Numbered from the stretch's first letter, positions 8,527 to 17,982 are shown. The stretch: 49,172 bases of DNA from Eubacteriales bacterium (GCA_030531385.1 JAUNNP010000005.1:1-49172); one strand, 5' to 3'. Program-made: numbers and translations. Notes: generated by a model not told the origin, from the letters alone.

Positions 8527-10071
8527 CTACTTAATTTCCTTAGTTCCGACGTTTTCAAAAATGAAGCTATCTCCGTCCTGACCTTCGATGGAAACATTTT
8601 TAAGACTTATCTTCTCAACATTGTTGAAATAAAGTCCCAGCCTGGAGGTATCCTCGGCACAGCCTTCCATCATGGCCGGCTGTCCCTTTCCGGCATCCTC
8701 CTTGAAATTAAAGCTTATGTTTTCAAAGCTTACGGATTTAATAGGCTGTTCCGGAAGACCGTATGCATAGCAGGCTGCCCACTCACATTCCTTACACTCA
8801 ATATCCTTAAATACAAAGGAACCAATGTAAGGCGTCGTATCGTCTACAGGGCTAGCAGTCTTCTTCTGAACCCATTCATCCCTGCCGTCAGGATCGCAGA
8901 AATAATACATATTTATGACAAAAGGAGTTTTTACATTATCCATCATAATGTTGGAGAACTCCATGTTGTCTATAATGGCATACTTTCCTCTTCCTCTTCT
9001 GGTTTTGATGCGAAGTCCGCGGTCTGTATGCAGGAAATAGCACTGACTTACGGTAAGATTCCTTACTCCTCCGGACATCTCGCTGCCAAGGACGACTCCG
9101 CCGTGGGCATATTCCATAAGACAGTTTCTTATAACGTGATGGTCTGCCGGTGTCTGATATTTCATTCCCATATACATCTTTCCGGCCTTGATGGCAATAG
9201 CGTCATCTCCTACCGAGAACCTTACACCTATGTAATTTACATGATCACAGGATTCAGGATCTGAACCATCCGTATTAGGGCTGTTGCTCGGAGCCTCAAC
9301 TGCCGTATCGTAGAAGCTTATATTCTTTGAGAAGAAAGGATGAAGATTCCAGGAAGCAGAATTTCTGCCTGTGATGCCATGGAAAATGACGTCCTCGCAC
9401 TGATTGAGGAAAACCAATTTGGGTCTTCCGATCTTTCTCTGCTTCGGGTTGATCCACCATGTAGAGTTCTGGGCATTTCCATCTATAACGCCTCGTCCTA
9501 CGACCTTGATGTTGTGTGCGCTATAGGCATTTATGAAACTCTGATGACACGGGAAAGGATCACCCTCCCAGGTAGATACCTGTATCTCCCTGCCGGTCGC
9601 GGCATCATGGATCTCTCCCGGAAGTACCGGGTAATCAGACTCATTGGTCTTTCCCAGAAGCACTGCGCCTTCACATAATTCAAGTGTGATATCACTTAAA
9701 AGCGTGATAGGTCCAACTATATAGGTTCCGGCTTCCACTTTTACTCTTCCGCCTGCGGGGCAGCAGATAATGGCATTCTGAATAGAGATCGTATCATCTG
9801 CTTTGCCGTCTCCCTTAGCTCCGAAATCCTTTACATTGAGTGCTGCAGATTCCACAGAGGTCTTAAAGCGGCAGGTGTCAGCTCCGACACTGACCTCATA
9901 TTCAGTATCAGGTTCAAGATCGAACAGTGAAAAAACATTTGTTTTTACGCTGCTGAGAACCTTTTTGCCATTAAGCTCCACATCGTAAGACTGCTCCGCA
10001 TAATAGGGAGCAGTATTACAAAGTTCGAAGCAGGCTGAAACCGATGATATAAACAAATTGTTAAACTTCAT
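8527..10071 (-). CDS. GH28 polygalacturonase with N-terminal fibronectin III-like domain
   Basis: A 514-residue right-handed beta-helix pectinase. Residues 1-75 look like a fibronectin type III domain; the GH28 catalytic module follows from about residue 78 (VKDFGAKGDGKADDT). Catalytic signatures are complete: NTDG (266-269), the DD pair (289-290), HGG (323-325) and RIK (354-356). The FnIII plus GH28 layout resembles exo-polygalacturonases of the PelX/PehX type, so end-wise release of galacturonate or digalacturonate is likely. No signal peptide is seen, which points to cytoplasmic trimming of imported oligogalacturonides. GGAG lies seven bases before the ATG. It follows kduI by 59 bases. Confidence 0.94.
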   Translation of the reverse strand: MKFNNLFISSVSACFELCNTAPYYAEQSYDVELNGKKVLSSVKTNVFSLFDLEPDTEYEVSVGADTCRFKTSVESAALNVKDFGAKGDGKADDTISIQNAIICCPAGGRVKVEAGTYIVGPITLLSDITLELCEGAVLLGKTNESDYPVLPGEIHDAATGREIQVSTWEGDPFPCHQSFINAYSAHNIKVVGRGVIDGNAQNSTWWINPKQRKIGRPKLVFLNQCEDVIFHGITGRNSASWNLHPFFSKNISFYDTAVEAPSNSPNTDGSDPESCDHVNYIGVRFSVGDDAIAIKAGKMYMGMKYQTPADHHVIRNCLMEYAHGGVVLGSEMSGGVRNLTVSQCYFLHTDRGLRIKTRRGRGKYAIIDNMEFSNIMMDNVKTPFVINMYYFCDPDGRDEWVQKKTASPVDDTTPYIGSFVFKDIECKECEWAACYAYGLPEQPIKSVSFENISFNFKEDAGKGQPAMMEGCAEDTSRLGLYFNNVEKISLKNVSIEGQDGDSFIFENVGTKEIK

Positions 10072-10130
10072 AGATCAACTCCGAGAAACACTTTTGTTTA
10101 ACTTTAGTTACAACTTTGCTTAATATTTAA

Positions 10131-10976
10131 TTATTTAAGATCGACAGGCTTTAAATTATCCATGTCGTCGAAGGCCTGGTTTTCACCGCCCATTGCCCAG
10201 ATGAATGCATAGTTTGAAGTACCGCATCCGCAGTGTATTGACCATGAAGGAGAAATAACCGCATCATAGTTCTTCATAACGATGTTTCTGGTCTGCTCCG
10301 GCTGTCCCATGAAATGCATTACAACATCATTCTCAGGAACCTCAAAGTAGGTGTAGACTTCCATTCTGCGCTCGTGGGTATGGCATGGCATTGAGTTCCA
10401 TACGCTTCCGGGATCAAGGGCTGTAATGCCCATTGAAAGCTGGCAGGTCTCAAGTACATCAGGATGGATGAACTGATTGATGGTTCTCTTGTTAGAGGTC
10501 TCTGCAGCTCCCATCGGTCTGTGGTTAGCCTTATCATATGAAAGGAAGGTAGTCTTGCATGCCTTATGTGCCGGTGTTGATGCGACAAAGAACTTTGCCG
10601 GAGCCTTAGGATCAAGGCTTCCGAAGTAAACCTCCTTTACGCCCTTTGTGATATAAAGGCAGTCCTCATATCCAAGTTCAAATCTCTCGCCGTCAACCTC
10701 TATATAACCCTTGCCTTCACCAATGTTGAAAACTCCGGCTTCTCTTCTCTCAAGGAAGAAATTTGTACCGAAATTTGCCCAGATATCGATTCCCTTGTCG
10801 ATGGAAACCTTCTCATTTACAGGCATGATTCCAAGTACTACCATGCGGTCAACATGTGAATAGGTTGCCTTTACGGTATCAGCTACATACAGATCAGTGA
10901 TAAGAAACTCGTTTCTCAGCTCCTCAGTTGTATATCTCTGTACATCCTTCGGATGCGCTGAATATCTTATATCCAT
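10131..10976 (-). CDS. kduI: 5-keto-4-deoxyuronate isomerase
   Basis: A 281-residue cupin isomerase that converts 5-keto-4-deoxyuronate (from GH105 or oligogalacturonide lyase action) to 2,5-diketo-3-deoxygluconate. The zinc ligands of the family are visible: His199, His201 and Glu206 in CHTHERRMEVY and the later His in SIHCGCGT. Length is typical (about 280). Ribosome site GGAGATAA precedes the ATG. It follows the second transporter ATPase by 31 bases and precedes the GH28 gene, so import and unsaturated-uronate processing are tied together in one transcript. Confidence 0.97.
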   Translation of the reverse strand: MDIRYSAHPKDVQRYTTEELRNEFLITDLYVADTVKATYSHVDRMVVLGIMPVNEKVSIDKGIDIWANFGTNFFLERREAGVFNIGEGKGYIEVDGERFELGYEDCLYITKGVKEVYFGSLDPKAPAKFFVASTPAHKACKTTFLSYDKANHRPMGAAETSNKRTINQFIHPDVLETCQLSMGITALDPGSVWNSMPCHTHERRMEVYTYFEVPENDVVMHFMGQPEQTRNIVMKNYDAVISPSWSIHCGCGTSNYAFIWAMGGENQAFDDMDNLKPVDLK

Positions 10977-11007
10977 TAATTTATCTCCAATCTTGATCTT
11001 TAAATCA

Positions 11008-12090
11008 TCAGCAGTTTATTACGTCCTCAGTCTCTCCGTCGAAGAGATAAACTGACTTATAAGGAACTGAGAATGTTATAGGTGCATCCATTTCAGGCGT
11101 ATCATGCGGATCTACCTTGAGGATGGTCTTGTCCTCCTGAGAGTTGACATATACGTTTGTATTGTCACCAAGCATCTCAGTAAGCTCAACCTCACCATTG
11201 ATCACATAAGAATCGCTCTGCTCACCAAGCACGATCGCCTCAGGTCTGTATGCGAATATGATCAGCTTTCCTTCATACTCAGAAAGCTTGCTTCCAAGCT
11301 TCTTTGAAAGATCGAGGGTATTGCTTCCGAAGCTGATCTTTCCATCCTTTACTGTTCCCTTTACAAAGTTCATCGGAGGCTCTCCGATGAAACCTGCAAC
11401 GAATACATTGGCAGGATCGAAATAAAGATCGTGCGGTGTTCCTACCTGCTGAATACGGCCTTCCTTCATAACAACGATACGATCAGCGAGGGTCATGGCC
11501 TCTGTCTGGTCATGTGTTACATAGATGGTCGTAGCCCCGGTCTGTCTGTGGATCTGAGCGATCTCAGAACGCATGGTAACACGCTGCTTAGCATCCAGGT
11601 TTGAAAGCGGCTCGTCCATAAGGAAAACTCCAACCTTACGAATGATAGCTCGTCCTATGGCTACACGCTGTCTCTGTCCACCGGAAAGAGCTCTCGGCAT
11701 ACGGTCAAGATAATCTGTAAGACCAAGAATAGCTGCGGTAGCTCTAACCTTCTGATCGATAACATCCTCATCTACGCCCTGAAGGGTAAGGCCGAATGCG
11801 ATATTATCATAAACATTCATCTGCGGATAAAGAGCATAGCTCTGGAATACCATTGCTATACCTCTTTCTCTCGGACCCATGGTGTTTGCATATTTTCCGT
11901 CAATATAGAAATCACCGCTTGAGATCGTCTCAAGACCTGCGATCATACGAAGTGTTGTTGATTTTCCGCATCCTGAGGAACCAACAAATACGATGAATTC
12001 ACCCTTCTCTATATCGAGATTGAAGTTATGAACCGCATGGAATCCGTTTGGATAAATCTTGTTGATATCTTTTAGCGTCAGGTATGACAT
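11008..12090 (-). CDS. MsmX/UgpC-type sugar ABC transporter ATPase, copy 2
   Basis: A 360-residue ATP-binding subunit of a CUT1 carbohydrate importer. Walker A GSSGCGKST, signature LSGGQRQR, Walker B VFLMDEPLSNLD and the H-loop THDQTEA are all present, followed by a C-terminal TOBE/regulatory domain (about residues 240-360). The second of two adjacent ATGs (12090) is chosen because AAGGAGG lies five bases upstream. It starts ten bases after a small membrane-protein gene and precedes kduI. A second complete ATPase is encoded at 13356-14438, which is unusual for one importer. Specificity cannot be read from the sequence. Confidence 0.95.
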   Translation of the reverse strand: MSYLTLKDINKIYPNGFHAVHNFNLDIEKGEFIVFVGSSGCGKSTTLRMIAGLETISSGDFYIDGKYANTMGPRERGIAMVFQSYALYPQMNVYDNIAFGLTLQGVDEDVIDQKVRATAAILGLTDYLDRMPRALSGGQRQRVAIGRAIIRKVGVFLMDEPLSNLDAKQRVTMRSEIAQIHRQTGATTIYVTHDQTEAMTLADRIVVMKEGRIQQVGTPHDLYFDPANVFVAGFIGEPPMNFVKGTVKDGKISFGSNTLDLSKKLGSKLSEYEGKLIIFAYRPEAIVLGEQSDSYVINGEVELTEMLGDNTNVYVNSQEDKTILKVDPHDTPEMDAPITFSVPYKSVYLFDGETEDVINC

Positions 12091-12100
12091 CATTGCCTCC

Positions 12101-12751
12101 TTAAGCCTTGCGGCTTTTTGACACAGCATCTGTGATAATGCTCTTAAGGAGATTTTTCGCTCCTATCATGAGCATATCCGCCGCGAGGTAAAAAATACCA
12201 AAGAACACAGGTTCTATACCAAGCGGCAGCGTATCAGTTGCCTTTGTTATAAATAAAATACTTCTGTTTACAACGCTGTACATCGTAAATACCAGGAACA
12301 GCAGGAACCAGGCATAAATAATATTGAGAGGATAGGTCCAGTAACCCTTTTGGGGAAACATCATGAATTTGTCATATTTACCTTCTGTATCGGCCATAAA
12401 CCGAAGCAGGTTATTGACAAGCATATCTGTTACTATTCCCATTGCAAGACCGCTGATAAACAGCATATCAAGCATGTTTCTCACATATGTGCCCAATCCC
12501 CAGAAAAAGAAATAGCATACAGCCGCCGGAAACCAGAACTTTGCGAATATTACCTTGAACCAGTCCGGAAGCTCGATCTTGGAGCTTTTGTATTTCCTCA
12601 GTTCCTCCTTTGAAACCACCGGAGAGTTCGATACATCCGCGGTAACCAGATCATCGACTGATTTTGAATGCAGCTCATAATACTGATTCATCTGTTCATA
12701 GATCCTGCTTCCGCCCTTTTCGGTTTTATAGCTTTTCTTATCCCTTGCCAT
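12101..12751 (-). CDS. Small polytopic membrane protein of unknown function (module 2, second)
   Basis: I do not recognise this 216-residue protein. A charged N-terminal region of about 65 residues (RDKKSYKTEKGGSR...) is followed by about four hydrophobic segments near residues 66-95, 95-110, 138-160 and 178-198. It lies between another small membrane protein (12813-13349) and the second importer ATPase, within one transcript, so a role in the transporter complex is plausible but unproven. Its start codon follows AGGA by only a few bases, and a 7-bp hairpin (12768-12793) stands just upstream of that site, which might damp translation. It is not a standard CUT1 permease: no EAA loop is visible. 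Confidence 0.85.
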   Translation of the reverse strand: MARDKKSYKTEKGGSRIYEQMNQYYELHSKSVDDLVTADVSNSPVVSKEELRKYKSSKIELPDWFKVIFAKFWFPAAVCYFFFWGLGTYVRNMLDMLFISGLAMGIVTDMLVNNLLRFMADTEGKYDKFMMFPQKGYWTYPLNIIYAWFLLFLVFTMYSVVNRSILFITKATDTLPLGIEPVFFGIFYLAADMLMIGAKNLLKSIITDAVSKSRKA

Positions 12752-12767
12752 TCTTCCTGTTATGCCG

Positions 12768-12793
12768 GTGCCCCTGCCTCAAAGCCGGGGCAC
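12768..12793 (-). other. Hairpin upstream of the small membrane gene at 12751
   Basis: GTGCCCC (12768-12774) pairs perfectly with GGGGCAC (12787-12793) over a 12-base loop, about ten bases upstream of the ribosome site of the next gene. Confidence 0.45.
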
Positions 12794-12812
12794 ATTGTAA
12801 ACTGCGTTTCGG

Positions 12813-13349
12813 TCAGTCCGCTGAAATGTCAATTGCAGCCATCTCACCATTATCTTCAATATCGATAGATGTATTGATCTTGCGGATCATCTTTGAATAT
12901 ACCGGAAGCAGAAGTGTTACCACAACGCATATGATGAGGAAGGTTCTGTGAAGTCCGATATAATATGCCGCATATACGATATATACTGTATCCAGTGTTA
13001 CTGCTATTGGATTTACAGGTGCATTGATAGCCGCAACGATCGCATTGAGATACATTGTATCTGCAACGAATACGATAGCTATCATCACAAACATCAATAT
13101 CCACATAGGTCTGTTTACCGGTTTTCTTGCCGGAAAAGCGTTCATGCAGCAAAGGATAGACAGCATGGAGAACAACATAGTAATGAATCCGCAAAGACCC
13201 ATGTTCGGTCCCTGAATCTTAGCTGTGGTATTGGAAACATAGGTAAGATTCAGAGAATAGATCAAAAATGTCACAACCATCAGCACAAGCGGTATCGTCT
13301 GCGGCTTACGCTTAAGTGCGACGAGAAACTTACGGAAAAAATCTTTCAT
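12813..13349 (-). CDS. Small four-helix membrane protein of unknown function (module 2, first)
   Basis: I do not recognise this 178-residue protein. A basic N-terminus (KDFFRKFLVALKRK) leads into about four hydrophobic helices near residues 18-38, 50-72, 80-105 and 118-150, with a polar acidic C-terminus. It starts six bases after the stop of the first importer ATPase (AAGGGG ribosome site) and is followed by a second small membrane protein and a second ATPase. The placement suggests an accessory part of the carbohydrate importer. It has no EAA permease motif, no solute-binding domain and no enzyme motif I can see. Confidence 0.87.
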   Translation of the reverse strand: MKDFFRKFLVALKRKPQTIPLVLMVVTFLIYSLNLTYVSNTTAKIQGPNMGLCGFITMLFSMLSILCCMNAFPARKPVNRPMWILMFVMIAIVFVADTMYLNAIVAAINAPVNPIAVTLDTVYIVYAAYYIGLHRTFLIICVVVTLLLPVYSKMIRKINTSIDIEDNGEMAAIDISAD

Positions 13350-13355
13350 GTCTCT

Positions 13356-14438
13356 TTACCCCTTCCTGATAGCTTCTGTGGTTTCCTTATCGAAGAAATG
13401 CTTCCTCTTGAATACAAGCTGTACTGTATCGCCTGCCCTGTGGTCTGCCCAGCCCTTGATCTTAGCAACAAGCTTAGGACCTGCAGCACCGTTTGCAGTG
13501 GCAACATTTCCATGAATCAGTGTATTCATACCGAGGTTCTCATTATTATTTACAAGCATCGTAAGGCCTTCGCCTTCCTCGATATTCTCAGGTCTGACAC
13601 CAAGCACGATCTCTCTGCCGTCATAGCCCGCAAGCTCAGCCTTCTCAGCTGCTGTAAGCGGAACCTTAAAGCCGTCACCGATAAGCTCATCTCCGCTTAC
13701 CTTAACATCCATGAAATTCATTGGAGGAAGTCCGATAAAGCTTGCAACGAAAATATTCTTCGGTGAATCATAAAGCTCAAGAGGAGTTCCGACCTGCTGA
13801 ACATGACCCATGGACATGCACATGATGCGGTCAGCGAGTGTAAGAGCCTCTGTCTGGTCATGAGTTACATAAAGCATGGTTGCCTGAAGTCTCTTATGAA
13901 GAAGAAGGATCTCACGACGTGTAGCTCCACGGAGCTTTGCATCAAGGTTTGAAAGCGGCTCATCGAACAGGAATACCTTAGGATTTCTAACTATAGAACG
14001 TCCCATAGCAACTCTCTGACGCTGACCGCCTGAAAGCTGTGAAGGCTTTTTGTTAAGCTGCTCGGTAAGCTCAAGGATCTCAGCTGCTGCCAATACCTTT
14101 TTGTGAATGACATTCGGATCCTCTTTACGAAGTGTAAGGGAGAATGCCATATTTTCATAAATTGTCATATGACCATAGAGTGCATAGTTCTGGAAAACCA
14201 TAGCCATGTCTCGGTCTTTAGCCGGCGTAGTGGTAATGTCCTTGCCGTCAAGGAAAAGCTTTCCTGCAGAAATATCTTCCAGTCCCGCTACCATGCGGAG
14301 CGTGGTCGACTTGCCGCAGCCTGACGGTCCAACCAGAACGACGAGCTCTCCATCCTTGACGTCCAGGTTAGCATCAAATACTGCCTGAACGTTGTTATCG
14401 TATATCTTATCGATATGCTGTAAGCTCAGCTCTGCCAT
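13356..14438 (-). CDS. MsmX/UgpC-type sugar ABC transporter ATPase, copy 1
   Basis: A 360-residue ATP-binding subunit of the MalK/MsmX family with Walker A GPSGCGKST, signature LSGGQRQR, Walker B VFLFDEPLSNLD, H-loop THDQTEA and a C-terminal TOBE domain. AAGGAGG precedes the ATG. Its upstream neighbours are two small membrane proteins (14451-15541), and two more plus a second ATPase follow downstream. Family knowledge: one MsmX protein usually serves several importers in Firmicutes. Two copies inside one operon could form a heterodimer or serve two different permease sets; the sequence does not decide. Confidence 0.95.
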   Translation of the reverse strand: MAELSLQHIDKIYDNNVQAVFDANLDVKDGELVVLVGPSGCGKSTTLRMVAGLEDISAGKLFLDGKDITTTPAKDRDMAMVFQNYALYGHMTIYENMAFSLTLRKEDPNVIHKKVLAAAEILELTEQLNKKPSQLSGGQRQRVAMGRSIVRNPKVFLFDEPLSNLDAKLRGATRREILLLHKRLQATMLYVTHDQTEALTLADRIMCMSMGHVQQVGTPLELYDSPKNIFVASFIGLPPMNFMDVKVSGDELIGDGFKVPLTAAEKAELAGYDGREIVLGVRPENIEEGEGLTMLVNNNENLGMNTLIHGNVATANGAAGPKLVAKIKGWADHRAGDTVQLVFKRKHFFDKETTEAIRKG

Positions 14439-14450
14439 TTAATTTCCTCC

Positions 14451-14954
14451 TTACGCTGCCTTTCCGTTTTCAAGTGTCTTAAGATAGTTCTCAAGAGTAG
14501 TGCATCTCTTAACGCTTATAACTCCGGAAACAATAAGACAAGCTGCTGAGAGAACAAGGTATGCGATAACCTTCGTATACTGGGAATTGCCCATTACGAT
14601 GGTGCTGGTCTCTCCTATGGTTACAGTTGCGGCATGTGCCATCCTAGGAAGAATAAATATCCTTATTATCTGCCCGATACCGAGAACCATAAGCAGATAT
14701 GAATATCCCTTCTTATAGTTCTTTACACCCTCTGAAGCGAGGAAGGTTCCAAGCAGGAATAAAAGGTTATAAACTATGGAAGCACCGATCAGTATCGTAT
14801 AATAGAACGATCCGGCGTCAGATCTGTAAATATTAACAAAGTAAAATACATCAAAAACGATGCCAAGCAATGCAAGGTTTGCGGATGCTTTGTTCTTTAT
14901 AAATCTCATTCGATCCTTTTCGACATCGAGCATTTCGATTTCCTCATTTGTCAT
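14451..14954 (-). CDS. Small four-helix membrane protein of unknown function (module 1, second)
   Basis: I do not recognise this 167-residue protein. An acidic, charged N-terminus of about 25 residues is followed by about four hydrophobic segments (near 26-45, 52-75, 84-104 and 128-147) and a short charged tail. Its ATG overlaps the stop of the preceding gene (ATGA, four bases), a sign of translational coupling, and it ends 12 bases before the first importer ATPase. It carries no permease EAA loop and no enzyme motif that I can see. A structural or regulatory part in the importer is the simplest inference. Confidence 0.87.
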   Translation of the reverse strand: MTNEEIEMLDVEKDRMRFIKNKASANLALLGIVFDVFYFVNIYRSDAGSFYYTILIGASIVYNLLFLLGTFLASEGVKNYKKGYSYLLMVLGIGQIIRIFILPRMAHAATVTIGETSTIVMGNSQYTKVIAYLVLSAACLIVSGVISVKRCTTLENYLKTLENGKAA

Positions 14955-15541
14955 GACGCAGCTGCCTCCTTTCCTCTGTTGATCAATTCCTGTTCAGCCT
15001 TCATAAGACTTCTCTTCCAGAAAACATTAGCTATAAGTGCGATTATGATTACAACAAGCAGTCCAAAAACAAGATAGTGAATGTCAAACCAGAAGGTTGA
15101 GTCCGTGTAGTAGGTCTTCCAATCCTCTGCATAAGCCTTCAATGCCTCAAAGTCGACCTGAAGGAACTGTGCCTTGTAATACTCTATCTGTGCATGTGCC
15201 CAAACCGTAAGCACAAGACCTGCAGCAGAGTATGCTGCCACTGAAACATAGTTGCCGATATAGTACTTTCTTCTGACATGCGTATTTGTGATGAAAAGCA
15301 GTACGCCAAGCAGTATCATACCGATACCTGCCAGAAGGAACTGTTTGTTAAATCCCTGCATATTATAGTAGACAATAGTTCCTGCGACTTTTGTCTTTTC
15401 CGGATCAGCTGAGTTTCTGACCGGATATAATGCTTCATACAGATCTGTCATGATGCCGAGGGAATATACAAATATGATTGCACCGATAATCAATGCCGCA
15501 AAGCACAATATCTTCTGTACAACCATTTGTTTTTTATACAT
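14951..15541 (-). CDS. Small four-helix membrane protein of unknown function (module 1, first)
   Basis: I do not recognise this 196-residue protein. It has about four hydrophobic helices (near residues 8-32, 68-88, 98-118 and 155-175), a roughly 35-residue outer loop after helix 1, and another after helix 3. The ATG at 15541 has GGAGG five bases upstream; an in-frame ATG four codons earlier sits inside that site and is rejected. Its stop overlaps the start of the next membrane gene. It follows the solute-binding lipoprotein gene after 236 bases of highly structured intergenic DNA. Layout resembles that of the protein at 12813-13349, but I cannot show homology by eye. Confidence 0.87.
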   Translation of the reverse strand: MYKKQMVVQKILCFAALIIGAIIFVYSLGIMTDLYEALYPVRNSADPEKTKVAGTIVYYNMQGFNKQFLLAGIGMILLGVLLFITNTHVRRKYYIGNYVSVAAYSAAGLVLTVWAHAQIEYYKAQFLQVDFEALKAYAEDWKTYYTDSTFWFDIHYLVFGLLVVIIIALIANVFWKRSLMKAEQELINRGKEAAAS

Positions 15542-15777
15542 GATGACCTCCATTTCTATAGCTATGAGTGCTGCTTAAGGCATCTCCCCTTTTAAAATGC
15601 CGGCACTCAAACGTATTTTTGCCGATCAAGCGATGACCTGTCCGATAGTCCGATAGCCTATAGTCTGATCAATGACCATCAGATGATCACTATCGATGAC
15701 CTGCCAAGGTCTTTTCACCTTGCTGCGGAAGCTTTAAAAGCCCCCGCAGCAATTTTCATTTAAAAGCTCAGTAATTA
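15542..15777 (-). repeat. Hairpin- and repeat-rich intergenic stretch after the binding-protein gene
   Basis: Visible structures are: TTGCTGCGG (15720-15728) with CCGCAGCAA (15744-15752), a strong stem directly after the binding-protein stop; GAGTGC and GGCAT (15566-15571, 15579-15583) with ATGCC and GCACTC (15597-15601, 15603-15608); a direct repeat CGATGACCTG at 15631-15640 and 15694-15703; and tandem CCGATAG units near 15642-15657. No U-tract follows, so these look like mRNA-stabilising or processing elements, a known way of raising binding-protein levels over the rest of an operon. Confidence 0.6.
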
Positions 15778-17982
15778 TTACTTTGATGACTCGTAGTAGT
15801 CAAGAAGCTCTTCCCAGGCTGCCTCGAGGTACATAAGATACTGCTTGCCGCTCATCTTATCGTTAACAGCTGCTGCTGCCTCCGCTGCGTTGGTCATGCC
15901 TTCCTCTGTGTATCCGCCAACGATGATATCAACGAACATATTCTCGCCGTCCTTGTTCTGTGAGAACTTGTTGGTAAGATCTGTGTAGCTTCCGAGCTTC
16001 TCGTTGTCTTCCTTTGTTGTAGGAAGTGTTGTAGGAACTGAAGTATACCAGTTGCCGCTTCCATCGATTGAAAGATCAGGATGCTTGATTGTTCCGAGAG
16101 CGATAGCGTTTGAAATGTAGCCTGCACCCTCCTTACCGATATCAGTTGTGCACTGATACTCAAATGCCTGGTTCTTTACGAATGTAAGTGTTGATCCAAG
16201 ATACTTACGAGCATAGTTTGTATAGTTTCCGCTTGCCTTATCCCAAAGCTCATCCTTGGTTGCGTCTGCGATTACAGGCTGCTCTGTTCCGTTGAATGAG
16301 AAGGTCTCATAGCTTCCGTCTGCCTTTGTCTTGATGAATGCGTCAGGACCATAAGATGTTCTGATACGTCCCTCAGGAGAATAAGCATAGTCGATAAGTG
16401 CAAGTGCTGCATTAAGCTTATTTGTGTCTGAGCCTACGCCCTTAACTGAGATGCCCCATGCATCAGTCTTAACTGATCTCCAGGACTCTGTGAATCTGAA
16501 GTACTGATCGCCTGAACCGTCATTCCACTTTGCTACAGGAACCATAGCTGCCATGTACTTAGCACCCTCGATGCCTGAAAGCTTTGTATCGTTAAGGATA
16601 GTCTGTGTCTGGTTGTAGTCATAGCTCATGAAGCCGATGTTGTTCTCAAGGTATGTAGCTGAGCTCTCCTCTGAACCTGCTACGAATGCCTCAGAAATAA
16701 GTCCTTCCTTAAGGATCGCATTCATGCGGTCAAGTGCCTCATATGTAGCTGTTTCCTGACGTGCGTCGCGAAGCTCGCCGTTCTCGTCGATATAGAGGAA
16801 ATCCTGACGTGACTCAAGTCCTCTTACGCCGAAGAGTGAACCTGCGAAACGATAAGAGTCAACACGTCTCTGGTTGTTGTTCTCCTCACGAGTGAAGAAG
16901 CCCTGAACTGAATCTGTTCCGTTAAGTGTCTGCGGGTTTGCAACTACGCAGCGAAGAAGTGCTACAAGCTCATCTGCGTCATATGCCGCATTCTGTCCGA
17001 TGAACAGATCTGAACGCTGTGTTCCGTAGTATCCGTTGTAAGCTGTGTCGATGTATGTACGAAGCATGTTAACTGCTGCAATACCATCCATTGATCCTGC
17101 TGCGTTCATTGTGGCAATGATGTTGCCTGCTGCATCATAGTCCTTTGTAACAGACTCTGTGCCGCTTCCGTCTGCCTTAACTACGTCAACGTCTATCTTG
17201 CCGCTTGTAGGCATATATGGCTCGTAAACATATGCTGCAAGATCCTTGCTTGCATCTGCTGCGAACTCACCCTCGCCGTCAAGAAGCTTCTGTACCCAGT
17301 CAGCACGCATAAGAGGCATACGCTCGATATCAGAAAGTCCATCGAAATACGGGCTGTAATAGATAGCACCTGTGCTTGTGTTACCGGTAATAGAGAGCTT
17401 GATGATCGGGTTCTCGTCAAGGAATGCCTTGAAGTTAGGCATCTGGTCAAGATACTCAGCGATATTTACGATGCTTCCTGCCTCGCCGTTCTCGTTAAGC
17501 TTCAGGGCTGTACCTGAAACCATATCTACCTGATCGAGCTTTTCTTTCCAGTAATCGAACTCCTTGGATGCTGAGTTACCCTGATACTGGTTCTCAAACT
17601 TAATGCCGAGAGTATCCTGGATAGCAACCCAGGTAGGCTTCAGATCGCCTGTTCTGTAGGTGTTTCCGTCTGCAAGTGTAACACCGTCGCCGGCTGTATC
17701 TGCATCAAAGAAAAGTCCTGTTGATGTGCTGTTGTAACCGCATGCCATACGAAGAACCGTTCCCGGTGCGTACTCAAGTCCGGAAGCTGCTGCCGGAGCT
17801 GCGTCTGTGCTGCCTGCTGCAGGAGCTGCGTCTGATCCGCCTGCTGCTGCCTGAGACTCTGCCGGAGCTGCGGGAGCTGCTGCTCCGCCGCCTGAAACCT
17901 CGATCTTAGGTCCGCATGCCGAAAGCATACCTGTTACCATAGCGCCTGTAAGAAGCACTGATACTAATGCTCTTTTCTTCAT
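15778..17982 (-). CDS. Extracellular solute-binding lipoprotein of carbohydrate ABC importer
   Basis: A 734-residue lipoprotein. The N-terminus is a lipobox signal (about 22 residues ending LSAC, Cys the lipidated residue), followed by a Gly/Ala/Pro/Ser-rich linker to about residue 70 and then a large periplasmic-binding fold of the oligosaccharide (LplA-like) kind. It is longer than the usual 420-560 residues for this class, which may suit a long acidic oligosaccharide. It lies directly after two CUT1 permease genes. Binding of oligogalacturonides or rhamnogalacturonan fragments is inferred from the operon. AAGGAGG is eleven bases before the ATG. Confidence 0.93.
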   Translation of the reverse strand: MKKRALVSVLLTGAMVTGMLSACGPKIEVSGGGAAAPAAPAESQAAAGGSDAAPAAGSTDAAPAAASGLEYAPGTVLRMACGYNSTSTGLFFDADTAGDGVTLADGNTYRTGDLKPTWVAIQDTLGIKFENQYQGNSASKEFDYWKEKLDQVDMVSGTALKLNENGEAGSIVNIAEYLDQMPNFKAFLDENPIIKLSITGNTSTGAIYYSPYFDGLSDIERMPLMRADWVQKLLDGEGEFAADASKDLAAYVYEPYMPTSGKIDVDVVKADGSGTESVTKDYDAAGNIIATMNAAGSMDGIAAVNMLRTYIDTAYNGYYGTQRSDLFIGQNAAYDADELVALLRCVVANPQTLNGTDSVQGFFTREENNNQRRVDSYRFAGSLFGVRGLESRQDFLYIDENGELRDARQETATYEALDRMNAILKEGLISEAFVAGSEESSATYLENNIGFMSYDYNQTQTILNDTKLSGIEGAKYMAAMVPVAKWNDGSGDQYFRFTESWRSVKTDAWGISVKGVGSDTNKLNAALALIDYAYSPEGRIRTSYGPDAFIKTKADGSYETFSFNGTEQPVIADATKDELWDKASGNYTNYARKYLGSTLTFVKNQAFEYQCTTDIGKEGAGYISNAIALGTIKHPDLSIDGSGNWYTSVPTTLPTTKEDNEKLGSYTDLTNKFSQNKDGENMFVDIIVGGYTEEGMTNAAEAAAAVNDKMSGKQYLMYLEAAWEELLDYYESSK

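Noticed and set aside
12948..13766. 272-codon plus-strand frame opposite a small membrane gene and ATPase 1
   Set aside because: It spans two co-directional minus-strand genes and their junction, is rich in Cys, His and Tyr as typical antisense frames are, and lacks a ribosome site.
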